Both the position numbers and the translations under genes were made by a program. A DNA stretch of 64,000 bases from an uncultured Prevotella sp. (GTDB taxonomy: Bacteria; Bacteroidota; Bacteroidia; Bacteroidales; Bacteroidaceae), in contig CAMCLD010000007.1 of NCBI GenBank assembly GCA_945875635.1, forward strand, positions 1 to 64,000, written 5' to 3'. Position 1 is the stretch's first letter; each line of letters opens with the position of its first letter. Shown here one piece after another: positions 42,730 through 49,773 of the stretch. The notes below the pieces were generated by a model. It was not told the DNA's origin and did not search any database. It saw only the letters and a program-made list of their open reading frames with translations.

Positions 42730-43521
42730 CTATTTCATCTCAATGTCTCTCCTGACATTATCCCTTATTTTAGTCAGATAAGCTTTCATCGCCATAGCGT
42801 CCCTGGCATCGATGATGTCAAGAAGTTCCTTCAGCTCTGTCCTAATCTGCGCTACCTGGTCAGAAGTATATGGATTGAACAGTATTTCCTGAAGCAGGTA
42901 ATCATCTTCGTTGAGCACACCCTTGGCTATTCCCATATGACGTTTGAAAGTCGTTCCGGGAGCATCCTGATGCTTCATGACGGCAGCGAAGACAAAAGTG
43001 GAGACGAAGGGAATGCTAAGAGAATAAGCGACAGTCCTGTCATGCTCTTCAAAAGAATACTCATATATGTTAAGGCCTATGCGGCTATAAAGGTCTTTGA
43101 AGAAAATCCTTCCCATATAGTCACCTTCTGTGATGATAATGGCATTCTCCTCGCTGAGCTGGTTAAGGTTGGCAAATGTGGGACCAAACATAGGGTGTGT
43201 ACTGACAAACGGATGTCCGCACGAGTCGTACCAATCCTTCAGTCCAGTCTTGACAGACGAGATATCGCTGAGAATGCAGTCAGCAGGAAGAAATGGCAAA
43301 ATCTCCTCAAATGCTGAAATCGTGAACTTCACAGTCACTGCATTTATCACCAATTCAGGACAGAATTCCTTTATCTCATCATGGGTGGTGAATCTCTGGC
43401 AATTATACGTGAACCTCAGTCTTTTCGCATCTTTCTCAAACACAGCCACATCCTGGTCGAAACTTAGCAGGTCTGTGAAGAAGCTTCCCATCTTTCCTGC
43501 ACCTAATATCAGTATTCTCAT
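42730..43521 (-). CDS. tyrA: Prephenate dehydrogenase
   Basis: TyrA converts prephenate to 4-hydroxyphenylpyruvate, the precursor of tyrosine, with NAD(P). The 263-residue protein starts with the dinucleotide fold (ILGAGKMGSFF, 4-14), then DISSVKTGLKDW and FVSTHPMFGPTFANL, which carries the substrate-binding His and the H-P-M-F/G-P motif of the family. It lacks a chorismate mutase or ACT domain, so it is the short form. It is the last gene of the operon pheA - aminotransferase - DAHP synthase - tyrA. The gap to the preceding gene is 47 bases. Expression should be controlled by the attenuator before pheA. Confidence 0.92.
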   Translation of the reverse strand: MRILILGAGKMGSFFTDLLSFDQDVAVFEKDAKRLRFTYNCQRFTTHDEIKEFCPELVINAVTVKFTISAFEEILPFLPADCILSDISSVKTGLKDWYDSCGHPFVSTHPMFGPTFANLNQLSEENAIIITEGDYMGRIFFKDLYSRIGLNIYEYSFEEHDRTVAYSLSIPFVSTFVFAAVMKHQDAPGTTFKRHMGIAKGVLNEDDYLLQEILFNPYTSDQVAQIRTELKELLDIIDARDAMAMKAYLTKIRDNVRRDIEMK

Positions 43522-43568
43522 AACATAGAAAAATCTTGAAATGGATATTGTTTGGTTTCAAACGGGCA

Positions 43569-44633
43569 TCATTTGTTAATAATCTCAAGTTGCTGGCGGA
43601 CACTCTCCTCATGAATTTCCTCAAAGATACGAGCCACGCTGTCTGCCGACAATCCACACAGAGATCCCTGAGCTCCTCTCTTCTCAAGGATTTCATTGTA
43701 TCTGCTTGCCTGAAGCACTGTCATGTTATGCTCTTTCTTATACTGCCCTATCTCCCTGCACACTCTCATTCTCTTGGCAAGAAGGTTCATCAGCTCGTTG
43801 TCAAACTCATCAATCTGCTTACGCAAAGCCTGTATTCCTTCTGTGGTGACAGTATCATCACGCACGACGAGGAGAGACAGAATATAATCAAGCACGTCAG
43901 GTGTAACCTGTTGCTTAGCATCGCTCCAGGCATCGTCAGGCTGGCAGTGGCTTTCCACTATCAATCCCTCAAAGCCAAGATCCATTGCCTGCTGGCACAG
44001 AGGAGCTATAAGTTCACGTCTTCCGCCAATGTGGCTTGGGTCGCAGATAATTGGCAGATTTGGAATCCTTCTGTGCAATTCAATTGGTATCTGCCACATT
44101 GGAAGATTGCGATATATCTTTTTGTCATAACTCGAGAATCCTCTGTGAATGGCTGCCATGCGCTTTACACCGGCCCTGTTTATTCTCTCCATTGCTCCTA
44201 TCCATAGTTCAAGGTCTGGATTAACAGGATTTTTCACGAAGACAGGAACGTCAACACCTACAAGTGAGTCTGCAAGTTCCTGCATTGCAAAAGGATTAGC
44301 ACTTGTCCTTGCTCCGACCCAAAGAATATCGACATCGTATTTCAATGCCAGTTCAACATGTTTTGGAGTGGCAACCTCAGTTGCTACGAGCATACCTGTT
44401 TCGTCCTTAACCCTTTTCATCCAAGGCAGCGCTTTCTCTCCATTACCCTCGAATCCTCCGGGCTTTGTCCTTGGTTTCCACACTCCGGCTCTGAACATGT
44501 GACAGCCTTTCTGTGAAAGTTGTGTAGCTGTTGTCATAACCTGTTCTTCCGTTTCTGCCGAACATGGTCCGGCAATGACTATAGGACGTTCATTATCGCT
44601 TGGCAAATTAAGTTTTTCTAATTCTAATTCCAT
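43569..44633 (-). CDS. DAHP synthase fused to chorismate mutase
   Basis: A bifunctional enzyme of 354 residues. The first part (about 1-255) is a 3-deoxy-7-phosphoheptulonate synthase of the KDO8P-synthase-like type (VIAGPCSAETEEQVM, FRAGVWKPRTKPGGFEG, DILWVGARTSANPFAMQ, PIICDPSHIGGRREL), which starts the shikimate pathway. The second part (about 263-350) is an AroQ chorismate mutase (QALRKQIDEFDNELMNLLAKRM, REIGQYKKEHN, RYNEILEKR). The mutase could also act as an allosteric domain for the synthase. It lies between the aminotransferase and tyrA genes in the aromatic operon, giving entry enzyme and branch enzyme in one transcript. Confidence 0.94.
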   Translation of the reverse strand: MELELEKLNLPSDNERPIVIAGPCSAETEEQVMTTATQLSQKGCHMFRAGVWKPRTKPGGFEGNGEKALPWMKRVKDETGMLVATEVATPKHVELALKYDVDILWVGARTSANPFAMQELADSLVGVDVPVFVKNPVNPDLELWIGAMERINRAGVKRMAAIHRGFSSYDKKIYRNLPMWQIPIELHRRIPNLPIICDPSHIGGRRELIAPLCQQAMDLGFEGLIVESHCQPDDAWSDAKQQVTPDVLDYILSLLVVRDDTVTTEGIQALRKQIDEFDNELMNLLAKRMRVCREIGQYKKEHNMTVLQASRYNEILEKRGAQGSLCGLSADSVARIFEEIHEESVRQQLEIINK

Positions 44634-44712
44634 ATTATTTATTTGTTTAATTCATTATAATCAAATTGAGCAACAAGGAGAAGTCATACGCCTCTAACCA
44701 TATTTCATGCCA

Positions 44713-45900
44713 CTATATTCCCGCTGCCTTAATTCTCTCAAGGGCGGCAGCTATTTTCTCATCCTTCGCACAGAGTGATATTCTTATATATCTGTCACCA
44801 TTGGAACCGAAAATCATTCCGGGCGTGATGAAGACTCTTGCCTGATGGAGGACTTTCTCAGTCAGTTCCTCACAGTTTGAATACCTTTCCGGAATCTTGC
44901 CCCATAGGAACATGCCAACCTGTGCTTTGTCGTAGCTACAGTCAAGAGCATCCATTATCTTCTCGGCAATATCACGACGCCTTCTATATGTCTCAACATT
45001 GGAAACCCTGTGCCACTCTTCTGAATTATTCATGAGAGCATGGGCTGCTGCAAGCTGGACAGCACGGAAGGTACCACTGTCAATATTCGATTTTATCTTG
45101 AGTATCCATGATATGAATGTTGGGTTGGATACACACATACCCACTCTCCATCCAGGCATGTTATGGCTCTTTGACATGGAGTTGAATTCTATACAACAAT
45201 CCTTGGCTCCATCCACCTGCATTAGCGACATTGGGGTATCATTGAGTATGAATGAGTAAGGATTGTCATTGACCACAACAATATTATGTCTCTGTGCAAA
45301 CTCAACAAGCTTCTTATATGTAGCCATCTGCGCATTCCCACCTGTCGGCATGTTGGGATAGTTTGTCCACATTAGTCTTACGTTGTCGAGATTCATTCTT
45401 TCCAACTCATCGAAGTCAGGCTGCCATCCGTTATCCTCTCTAAGATTATAGTTAACGACCTCAGCACCAAGTATCATGCTTAGCGATGTATATGTCGGAT
45501 AGCCTGGATTCGGTACCAACACTTTCTCGCCAGGATTCACGAATGCCAGAGTGACATGCAGTATTCCTTCCTTGGAGCCTATCAGCGGCTGTATTTCCTT
45601 TTCTGAATCAAGTTCCACGCCATACCATTTCTTATAGAAGAATGCCATGGCTGTTCTCAACTCTTTCGTACCCATGGTTGGTTGATAACCATGTGATTCC
45701 GGATTTCTTGCAATCTGGCAGAGTTTATCCACCGTATGTGTAGATGGAGGCATGTCTGGACTTCCTATTGCAAGGCTTATGACGTCCTTTCCTTCTGCGT
45801 TCATCTTTGCCACTTCCTTCAGTTTTCTCGAGAAGTAGTACTCCTGCACCTGCCTTACTCTTTCGGCAGGAACAATATTCGATGGTTCCATATCAATCAT
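44713..45900 (-). CDS. Class I/II aminotransferase of the aromatic operon
   Basis: A PLP-dependent aminotransferase of 395 residues, fold type I. Seen: AIGSPDMPPSTHTVDKL near the N-terminus, GYQPTMGTKELRTAMAFFY, NPGYPTYTSL, VVNDNPYSFIL (the Asp that contacts the PLP ring), and EFNSMSKSHNMPGWRVG with the PLP Lys near 244. The likely task is the last step to phenylalanine and tyrosine, or transfer to prephenate, given its place between pheA (17 bases) and the DAHP synthase-mutase gene. Related proteins include LL-diaminopimelate aminotransferase-like enzymes, so the exact substrate is not certain. The start could also be the second Met (residue 4). Confidence 0.88.
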   Translation of the reverse strand: MIDMEPSNIVPAERVRQVQEYYFSRKLKEVAKMNAEGKDVISLAIGSPDMPPSTHTVDKLCQIARNPESHGYQPTMGTKELRTAMAFFYKKWYGVELDSEKEIQPLIGSKEGILHVTLAFVNPGEKVLVPNPGYPTYTSLSMILGAEVVNYNLREDNGWQPDFDELERMNLDNVRLMWTNYPNMPTGGNAQMATYKKLVEFAQRHNIVVVNDNPYSFILNDTPMSLMQVDGAKDCCIEFNSMSKSHNMPGWRVGMCVSNPTFISWILKIKSNIDSGTFRAVQLAAAHALMNNSEEWHRVSNVETYRRRRDIAEKIMDALDCSYDKAQVGMFLWGKIPERYSNCEELTEKVLHQARVFITPGMIFGSNGDRYIRISLCAKDEKIAAALERIKAAGI

Positions 45901-45917
45901 TATTATTAAACATCAAA

Positions 45918-46748
45918 TTAATTTTCCTTGTATTCACCCAGTATCTTAAGTTCTTTTGTAAGCGGCATGATGGCATCTATAGCCTGTCTGTAACGGGTGA
46001 GGTTGTCGTAAGTGACATCTACGTAGAACATATACTCCCATTCATGCCCGATTATTGGGAGTGATTGTATCTTGGTGAGGTTGATACTATAAAAAGAAAG
46101 TATTGTAAGCACTTTGCTAAGGCTACCCTCATCGTGTGGCAATGAGAACACAAGACTTGACTTGCAGGTATGCTCTAATGGGCGTAGGAAGTCAGCCTTG
46201 TGTGGCGATGAGACTACGAGAAACCTCGTAAAGTTATGCTTGTTGTCTTCTATGCTGTCCTGCAGCACTTTCAGCCCATAATGTCTTGCAGCCTCAGCAT
46301 GACAAATAGCTGCCCATCCCTTGCAGCCGTGCTCTGCTATGTACTGAGCCGAGCCGGCTGTGTCCTCAGCCTCTACTGCCTTTATGCCAGGATGGTTGGC
46401 TAGGAAATCCCTGCATTGCATCAAGGCAACCGGATGGGAGTGCACCTCCTGTACCGTTTCCCATCCATCATCTGGCAAACAGCAAATGCTATGCTGTATG
46501 TGTAGTTTATGTTCCCCCACCACTGTTGTGCCAGACATTCTAAGGAGGTCATAGTTATGGAGCAGACTCCCTGCAATGGTATTCTCTATGGCAAGCATTC
46601 CTATTACTGTAGGATCTCTTTTTATATTTTCGAACACCTGCTCAAAGGTGGCACAGCATATAATCTGTATCTGCTCTCCTTCGAAGTATTGATGGGCAGC
46701 TATGTCGTGGAAAGAACCAATTTCTCCCTGTATCGCTATTCTTTTCAT
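45918..46748 (-). CDS. pheA: Prephenate dehydratase
   Basis: Prephenate dehydratase makes phenylpyruvate for phenylalanine synthesis. The 276-residue protein has the type-1 periplasmic-like catalytic domain (IQGEIGSFHDIAA, AIENTIAGSLLHNYDLL, EDTAGSAQYIAEHG) with the essential T-R-F in NFTRFLVVSS (about 180). A C-terminal ACT domain that binds phenylalanine follows (KSSLVFSLPHDEGSLSKVL, NLTKIQSLPIIGHEWEY). It is the first gene of the aromatic operon. The start codon lies 25 bases after an intrinsic terminator that forms part of an attenuator, so the operon should be made only when the terminator is avoided, for example by a stalled leader-peptide ribosome. Confidence 0.95.
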   Translation of the reverse strand: MKRIAIQGEIGSFHDIAAHQYFEGEQIQIICCATFEQVFENIKRDPTVIGMLAIENTIAGSLLHNYDLLRMSGTTVVGEHKLHIQHSICCLPDDGWETVQEVHSHPVALMQCRDFLANHPGIKAVEAEDTAGSAQYIAEHGCKGWAAICHAEAARHYGLKVLQDSIEDNKHNFTRFLVVSSPHKADFLRPLEHTCKSSLVFSLPHDEGSLSKVLTILSFYSINLTKIQSLPIIGHEWEYMFYVDVTYDNLTRYRQAIDAIMPLTKELKILGEYKEN

Positions 46749-46772
46749 ATTTCAAACATTGATGTCGCAAAC

Positions 46773-46803
46773 AAAAAACCCGCCTCATTATCGTGAAGCG
46801 GGG
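46773..46803 (-). terminator. Attenuator terminator before pheA
   Basis: On the minus strand CCCGCTTCACGA (from 46802) and TGAGGCGGG (to 46779) form a stem of 5 bp, one mismatch and 3 bp, directly followed by six T (46778-46773). It stands between the leader peptide and pheA, so it would stop transcription early. Its 5' arm can instead pair with 46863-46872. Confidence 0.85.
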
Positions 46804-46872
46804 ATTCTGACGCAACCTATCTGGTTTCTATCATAACTTAAGTTGAACTCTATACGCAACTTCCCGCTTCAC
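46793..46872 (-). promoter_or_regulatory. Antiterminator pairing before pheA
   Basis: On the minus strand GTGAAGCGGG (46872-46863), lying in leader codons 17-20, is an exact complement of CCCGCTTCAC (46802-46793), the 5' arm of the terminator. Pairing of these 10 bases excludes the terminator stem. A ribosome halted on the Phe/Tyr codons (residues 5-13) would leave 46872-46863 free, while one at the leader stop codon would cover it. Confidence 0.8.
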
Positions 46873-46921
46873 AGTGCCCTGCAAAGTAAAAATAAAAGTA
46901 TGACGTATATAGCTTGTTCAT
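46850..46921 (-). CDS. Phe/Tyr-rich leader peptide of the aromatic operon (attenuator)
   Basis: A 23-codon reading frame from the ATG at 46921 to the TAG at 46852-46850. Residues 4-13 read LYTSYFYFYF, so seven of nine codons from residue 5 to 13 are Tyr or Phe. This is the composition of classical leader peptides such as that of pheA in enterobacteria. It lies about 20 bases after a full-consensus promoter and 47 bases before a terminator whose 5' arm is complementary to leader codons 17-20. The arrangement fits ribosome-mediated attenuation: low charged tRNA-Phe or tRNA-Tyr stalls the ribosome and opens the operon. The longer frame going further upstream has no such features. Confidence 0.85.
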   Translation of the reverse strand: MNKLYTSYFYFYFAGHCEAGSCV

Positions 46922-46949
46922 TTTTGTCACTTTAATTGGTTTTCGTATG

Positions 46950-46981
46950 CAAAAGTATAACTTTAATTTCACTCTTGCAAA
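46950..46981 (-). promoter_or_regulatory. Promoter of the aromatic amino acid operon
   Basis: On the minus strand TTTG (46981-46978) is followed after 20 bases by TACTTTTG (46957-46950). This is the complete Bacteroidetes pattern. Transcription would begin near 46943, giving a leader RNA of roughly 195 bases with the attenuator. Confidence 0.8.
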
Positions 46982-47043
46982 CATTTTGCTGTTTTTTTTA
47001 CATATTTCTTTTATGTTTCTTCTTTCCGACAAAAATATCATGA

Positions 47044-47919
47044 CTATCCCATGCACAGCGGATTGCATCCATAGGCATCCTTTGTCATGCGTTCTATGCC
47101 TTCGGCAGAATACTCTCCATTAATATCCGCTGCCATCTCCGGACATATTTCCATTGACTTCTGCATGTCGGCAGCGGCAGCCTTGGTGTCACCTTTCCTC
47201 ATGAACACTGCCCCTCTTTCCTTATATGCCTGTGAGGAGAAAGGATTCATGTCAATAACCTTCCCATAAGCATCAATAGCATTGTCGTCATTTCCGCATG
47301 CATGTTCATATCTTGCCTTGAGCATCATGACATCCTCATTGCACGAATCGTGCTCCATCAGCCATTCCACATCACTGGAAGCAGCCTGAGTATCACCTGC
47401 CTTCAGGAGCATCTCGCCTCTGAGGAGATAGGCTTCCTCATATGAGTCATCAAGGCTTAATGCCTTTGTAAGCATGGCAATAGCCTTGACGACATCACCT
47501 TTACCTCTTGATGCTTGCGCCAACTGGAACATTGCCATAGGCTCCTTTCCATCTATTTGCAAAGAAGTTGTTGCAACTTCCTCCATGTTCTCATAGTCTT
47601 CAAGCATATAATATATGGATGCCATTCGCAAAAACACCTTCACGTTGTCCGGCTGTACTTCTGCTATCATTCTTAACTGTGATACCGCTTCCTCCAAATC
47701 ACCAAGACTGACAAGCACTAACGACAGATAGTCTCTTATCTCAAAGTCGTTGTTTATGTTGAGAGCTCCTTCAAAACACTTTCTTGCCTGTTCCATGGCA
47801 CCGGTGCGCATTGCCCTTACACCATCATATTTCAGTATTTCGAAATCTCTCTCCTTACTGTCTGCTTTCTTCGTGTCTTTTATCTCACCACTTCCAAACA
47901 GTGCTTTTAAAATATTCAT
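47044..47919 (-). CDS. Tetratricopeptide repeat protein
   Basis: The 291-residue protein consists mostly of TPR units, each of about 34 residues with the usual small residues (for example AMEQARKCFEGALNINNDFEI, DLEEAVSQLRMIAEVQPDNVK, DVVKAIAMLTKALSLDDSYEEA, NAIDAYGKVIDMNPFSSQAYKERGAVF). No signal peptide is seen, so it is likely cytoplasmic or peripheral. TPR proteins bind other proteins, but no partner is evident. It stands upstream of the attenuator region in the same direction, with the promoter of the aromatic operon between. Confidence 0.85.
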   Translation of the reverse strand: MNILKALFGSGEIKDTKKADSKERDFEILKYDGVRAMRTGAMEQARKCFEGALNINNDFEIRDYLSLVLVSLGDLEEAVSQLRMIAEVQPDNVKVFLRMASIYYMLEDYENMEEVATTSLQIDGKEPMAMFQLAQASRGKGDVVKAIAMLTKALSLDDSYEEAYLLRGEMLLKAGDTQAASSDVEWLMEHDSCNEDVMMLKARYEHACGNDDNAIDAYGKVIDMNPFSSQAYKERGAVFMRKGDTKAAAADMQKSMEICPEMAADINGEYSAEGIERMTKDAYGCNPLCMG

Positions 47920-47957
47920 TGTTTAATTGTATTAGTTAAGTTTCGCACTTAATGGAA

Positions 47958-48545
47958 CTACTTCATTCTCTTGAGCAGTTTCTTGTAATCTTTGGTAGGT
48001 ATTACATCCGTGCGTTCCCATAGCGGCCATTTTTCGGATATAATCTCCAACTGATGTCCAACCTGCCTGTATGTCTGGAATACGAAACGAGCGTTTATAT
48101 ATCCCTCCTCGCCGTCTTTCGCAATGACATGGCAAAGCATGGTCTGAATATATCCAACAACAGAGCCATCTTTCTTGACCTCCTCGCTAATCCAGTCCTG
48201 CTGTGGGATGACGCATGTCTGTATCAATGCTTGAGGATATCTGTTATTGAACATCTGTCTGCATGTGTCCCTTATGGTTACAGCATCCTTGCAGTTATAA
48301 AGGTTGGTATCATAGAGCGGCATATAGTAGGTGCCGTTAACCTTGAGTTCTCCTCCACGGAATGAGAACTCGTCTCCTATGGCGGTACCTGTTTTCTTCA
48401 CAAACCGTTTTGTGTTGTCCCATATTCTTGAGACTTCCTCGCCAAATGTGGCATTTAGTTTCTTGTTCTCGGCATTCTCCTGTGCCATGGCAATCATTGG
48501 AAGCACAGTCATGGCTATTACGAAACATGTTTTCCTCATTGTCAT
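47958..48545 (-). CDS. Secreted protein of unknown function
   Basis: Chosen start at 48545 (MTMRKTCFVIAMTVLPMIAMAQ, with the ATG six bases later equally possible). It gives a clean signal peptide cut after AMA or AQ and about 195 residues in all. The mature part has RIWDNTKRFVKKTGTAIGDEF and later LIQTCVIPQQDWISEEV and GEEGYINARFVFQTYRQVGHQ. I know no named family. It is found in the same direction as the TPR and LuxR-type genes, 38 bases upstream of the TPR gene. The longer frame back to 48611 lacks a signal. Confidence 0.7.
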   Translation of the reverse strand: MTMRKTCFVIAMTVLPMIAMAQENAENKKLNATFGEEVSRIWDNTKRFVKKTGTAIGDEFSFRGGELKVNGTYYMPLYDTNLYNCKDAVTIRDTCRQMFNNRYPQALIQTCVIPQQDWISEEVKKDGSVVGYIQTMLCHVIAKDGEEGYINARFVFQTYRQVGHQLEIISEKWPLWERTDVIPTKDYKKLLKRMK

Positions 48546-48620
48546 AATTATATTAAATAAAACGCTATTATATATTAATATGGTGTATTGGCAACTTCTA
48601 CCTGTTCTCATATAGATGCA

Positions 48621-49259
48621 TCATATATAATAATCGGCAGTATCTACGAGTCCAGACTTGATAGCATACTTTGTAGCCTCATGCACATTGTTCACCTCAA
48701 TTTTTCTAAATATGTTTTTCCTGTGTGTATTCACTGTATGGAAGCTTGAGAATCGTTTCTCGGCAATCTCCTTTGTAGTCATGCCCAATGCAATGTCTCT
48801 CAGTATCTCCGTCTCTGTTTTTGTCAGAGGCACCTTGCTTTCAAGCGTGTTGGCAGGAACGAGCATCATCTCCAGCATTCTCTGGCAGATATACCTTTTG
48901 TGAGCAAGGGCCTGCTTGAGACAGTCTGTTATCTCACTCATGGGAGATTCCTTGAGCAACACGCTGACAGAAAGTGATGTCCCCACCATTCTTCTGACGA
49001 AGTCCAAGCTGAGTTCCTCTGAGAAGAGCACGAGAAAAGCATTCTTGAAACGTTCTCCAAGAATAAGTAGCTCACTGTCTCCACTAAAGTCGAAGAGTGT
49101 ATAGTCAAGAATAACTACAGAACACGGATTATCCCTAAGCTTGTCAAGGAGGGCAGCCTTATCTGTAGCAGTAACTACATTCTCCACCCCTATCTGTTCA
49201 AACACATAGAGAAGTCCCGCTCTTGTTATATCCTGGTTGTCTGCCAATATGATATTCAT
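48621..49259 (-). CDS. LuxR/NarL-type response regulator
   Basis: The 212-residue protein has an N-terminal receiver domain (MNIILADNQDITRAGLLYV, with the acceptor Asp at about 52 in VVILDYTLFDFSG) and a C-terminal helix-turn-helix of the LuxR type (LTKTETEILRDIALGMTTKEIAEKRFSS, about 144-171, then VNTHRKNIFRKIEV). The receiver lacks the usual conserved residues in part (SEELS where T/S and KP are expected), so phosphorylation may be weak or replaced. Its start overlaps the end of the thioesterase gene by one base (TGATG). No histidine kinase is adjacent. Confidence 0.85.
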   Translation of the reverse strand: MNIILADNQDITRAGLLYVFEQIGVENVVTATDKAALLDKLRDNPCSVVILDYTLFDFSGDSELLILGERFKNAFLVLFSEELSLDFVRRMVGTSLSVSVLLKESPMSEITDCLKQALAHKRYICQRMLEMMLVPANTLESKVPLTKTETEILRDIALGMTTKEIAEKRFSSFHTVNTHRKNIFRKIEVNNVHEATKYAIKSGLVDTADYYI

Positions 49260-49744
49260 CAGAACAGCATCTCCTCTCCTTCAAGTGTACACTCTCCAAA
49301 TCCCATTGCAGCAGCTTTGTCTTTTGTAAAAGTGAAGTAAGTAGCCACGCCCTTGGTACACACTACTCCTGCAGCGTTAGTTATCTCAAGGTCTATGGTC
49401 ACTATATTTCTCTGCTGCTGTCTTATTCTCCCCCTTATGGTTATCTGTGTCTCTGTGGTCATTATGGGTTTCAGATATCTGATTTCAAGTTTTGAAGTGA
49501 CACCTGTTGTCTGCATCTTACGTGTCACCACCCATGCCGCAGTCTCATCGATGAGAGTGCTCTGTATGCCTCCATGCAGGGTATCAATCCATCCTTGGTA
49601 TCTTTCCATTGGTTTCCAGAAGCACACCACATCGTCACCGTCCTCGTAGAACTGCATCTTGAGACCGACCTCGTTGTCCGGACTACATCCGAAACATCTG
49701 TAACCTTCTTTTCCTGTCCAGGGATTCTTTATCTTTCTCATCAC
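49259..49744 (-). CDS. PaaI-type hotdog-fold thioesterase
   Basis: The 161-residue protein has the hotdog fold: the helix containing TLHGGIQSTLIDETAAWVV (catalytic Asp/Glu and HGG of the PaaI family) with the strands GVTSKLEIRYLKPI, ITIRGRIRQQQRNIVTIDLEI and GVVCTKGVATYFTF. It should cleave acyl-CoA thioesters, with the substrate unknown. The N-terminal CFGCSPDNEVGLKM resembles other Cys-containing PaaI relatives. The next gene starts on its stop codon (TGATG), so the thioesterase and response regulator are translated together. Confidence 0.85.
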   Translation of the reverse strand: MMRKIKNPWTGKEGYRCFGCSPDNEVGLKMQFYEDGDDVVCFWKPMERYQGWIDTLHGGIQSTLIDETAAWVVTRKMQTTGVTSKLEIRYLKPIMTTETQITIRGRIRQQQRNIVTIDLEITNAAGVVCTKGVATYFTFTKDKAAAMGFGECTLEGEEMLF

Positions 49745-49773
49745 AATAATAGTTTTATATATTCCATATATAA

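Noticed and set aside
46922..47068. Upstream extension of the leader-peptide frame
   Set aside because: The frame is open back to 47068, but this part contains the promoter itself and ends in the TPR gene. The ATG at 46921 is the only start downstream of the promoter.
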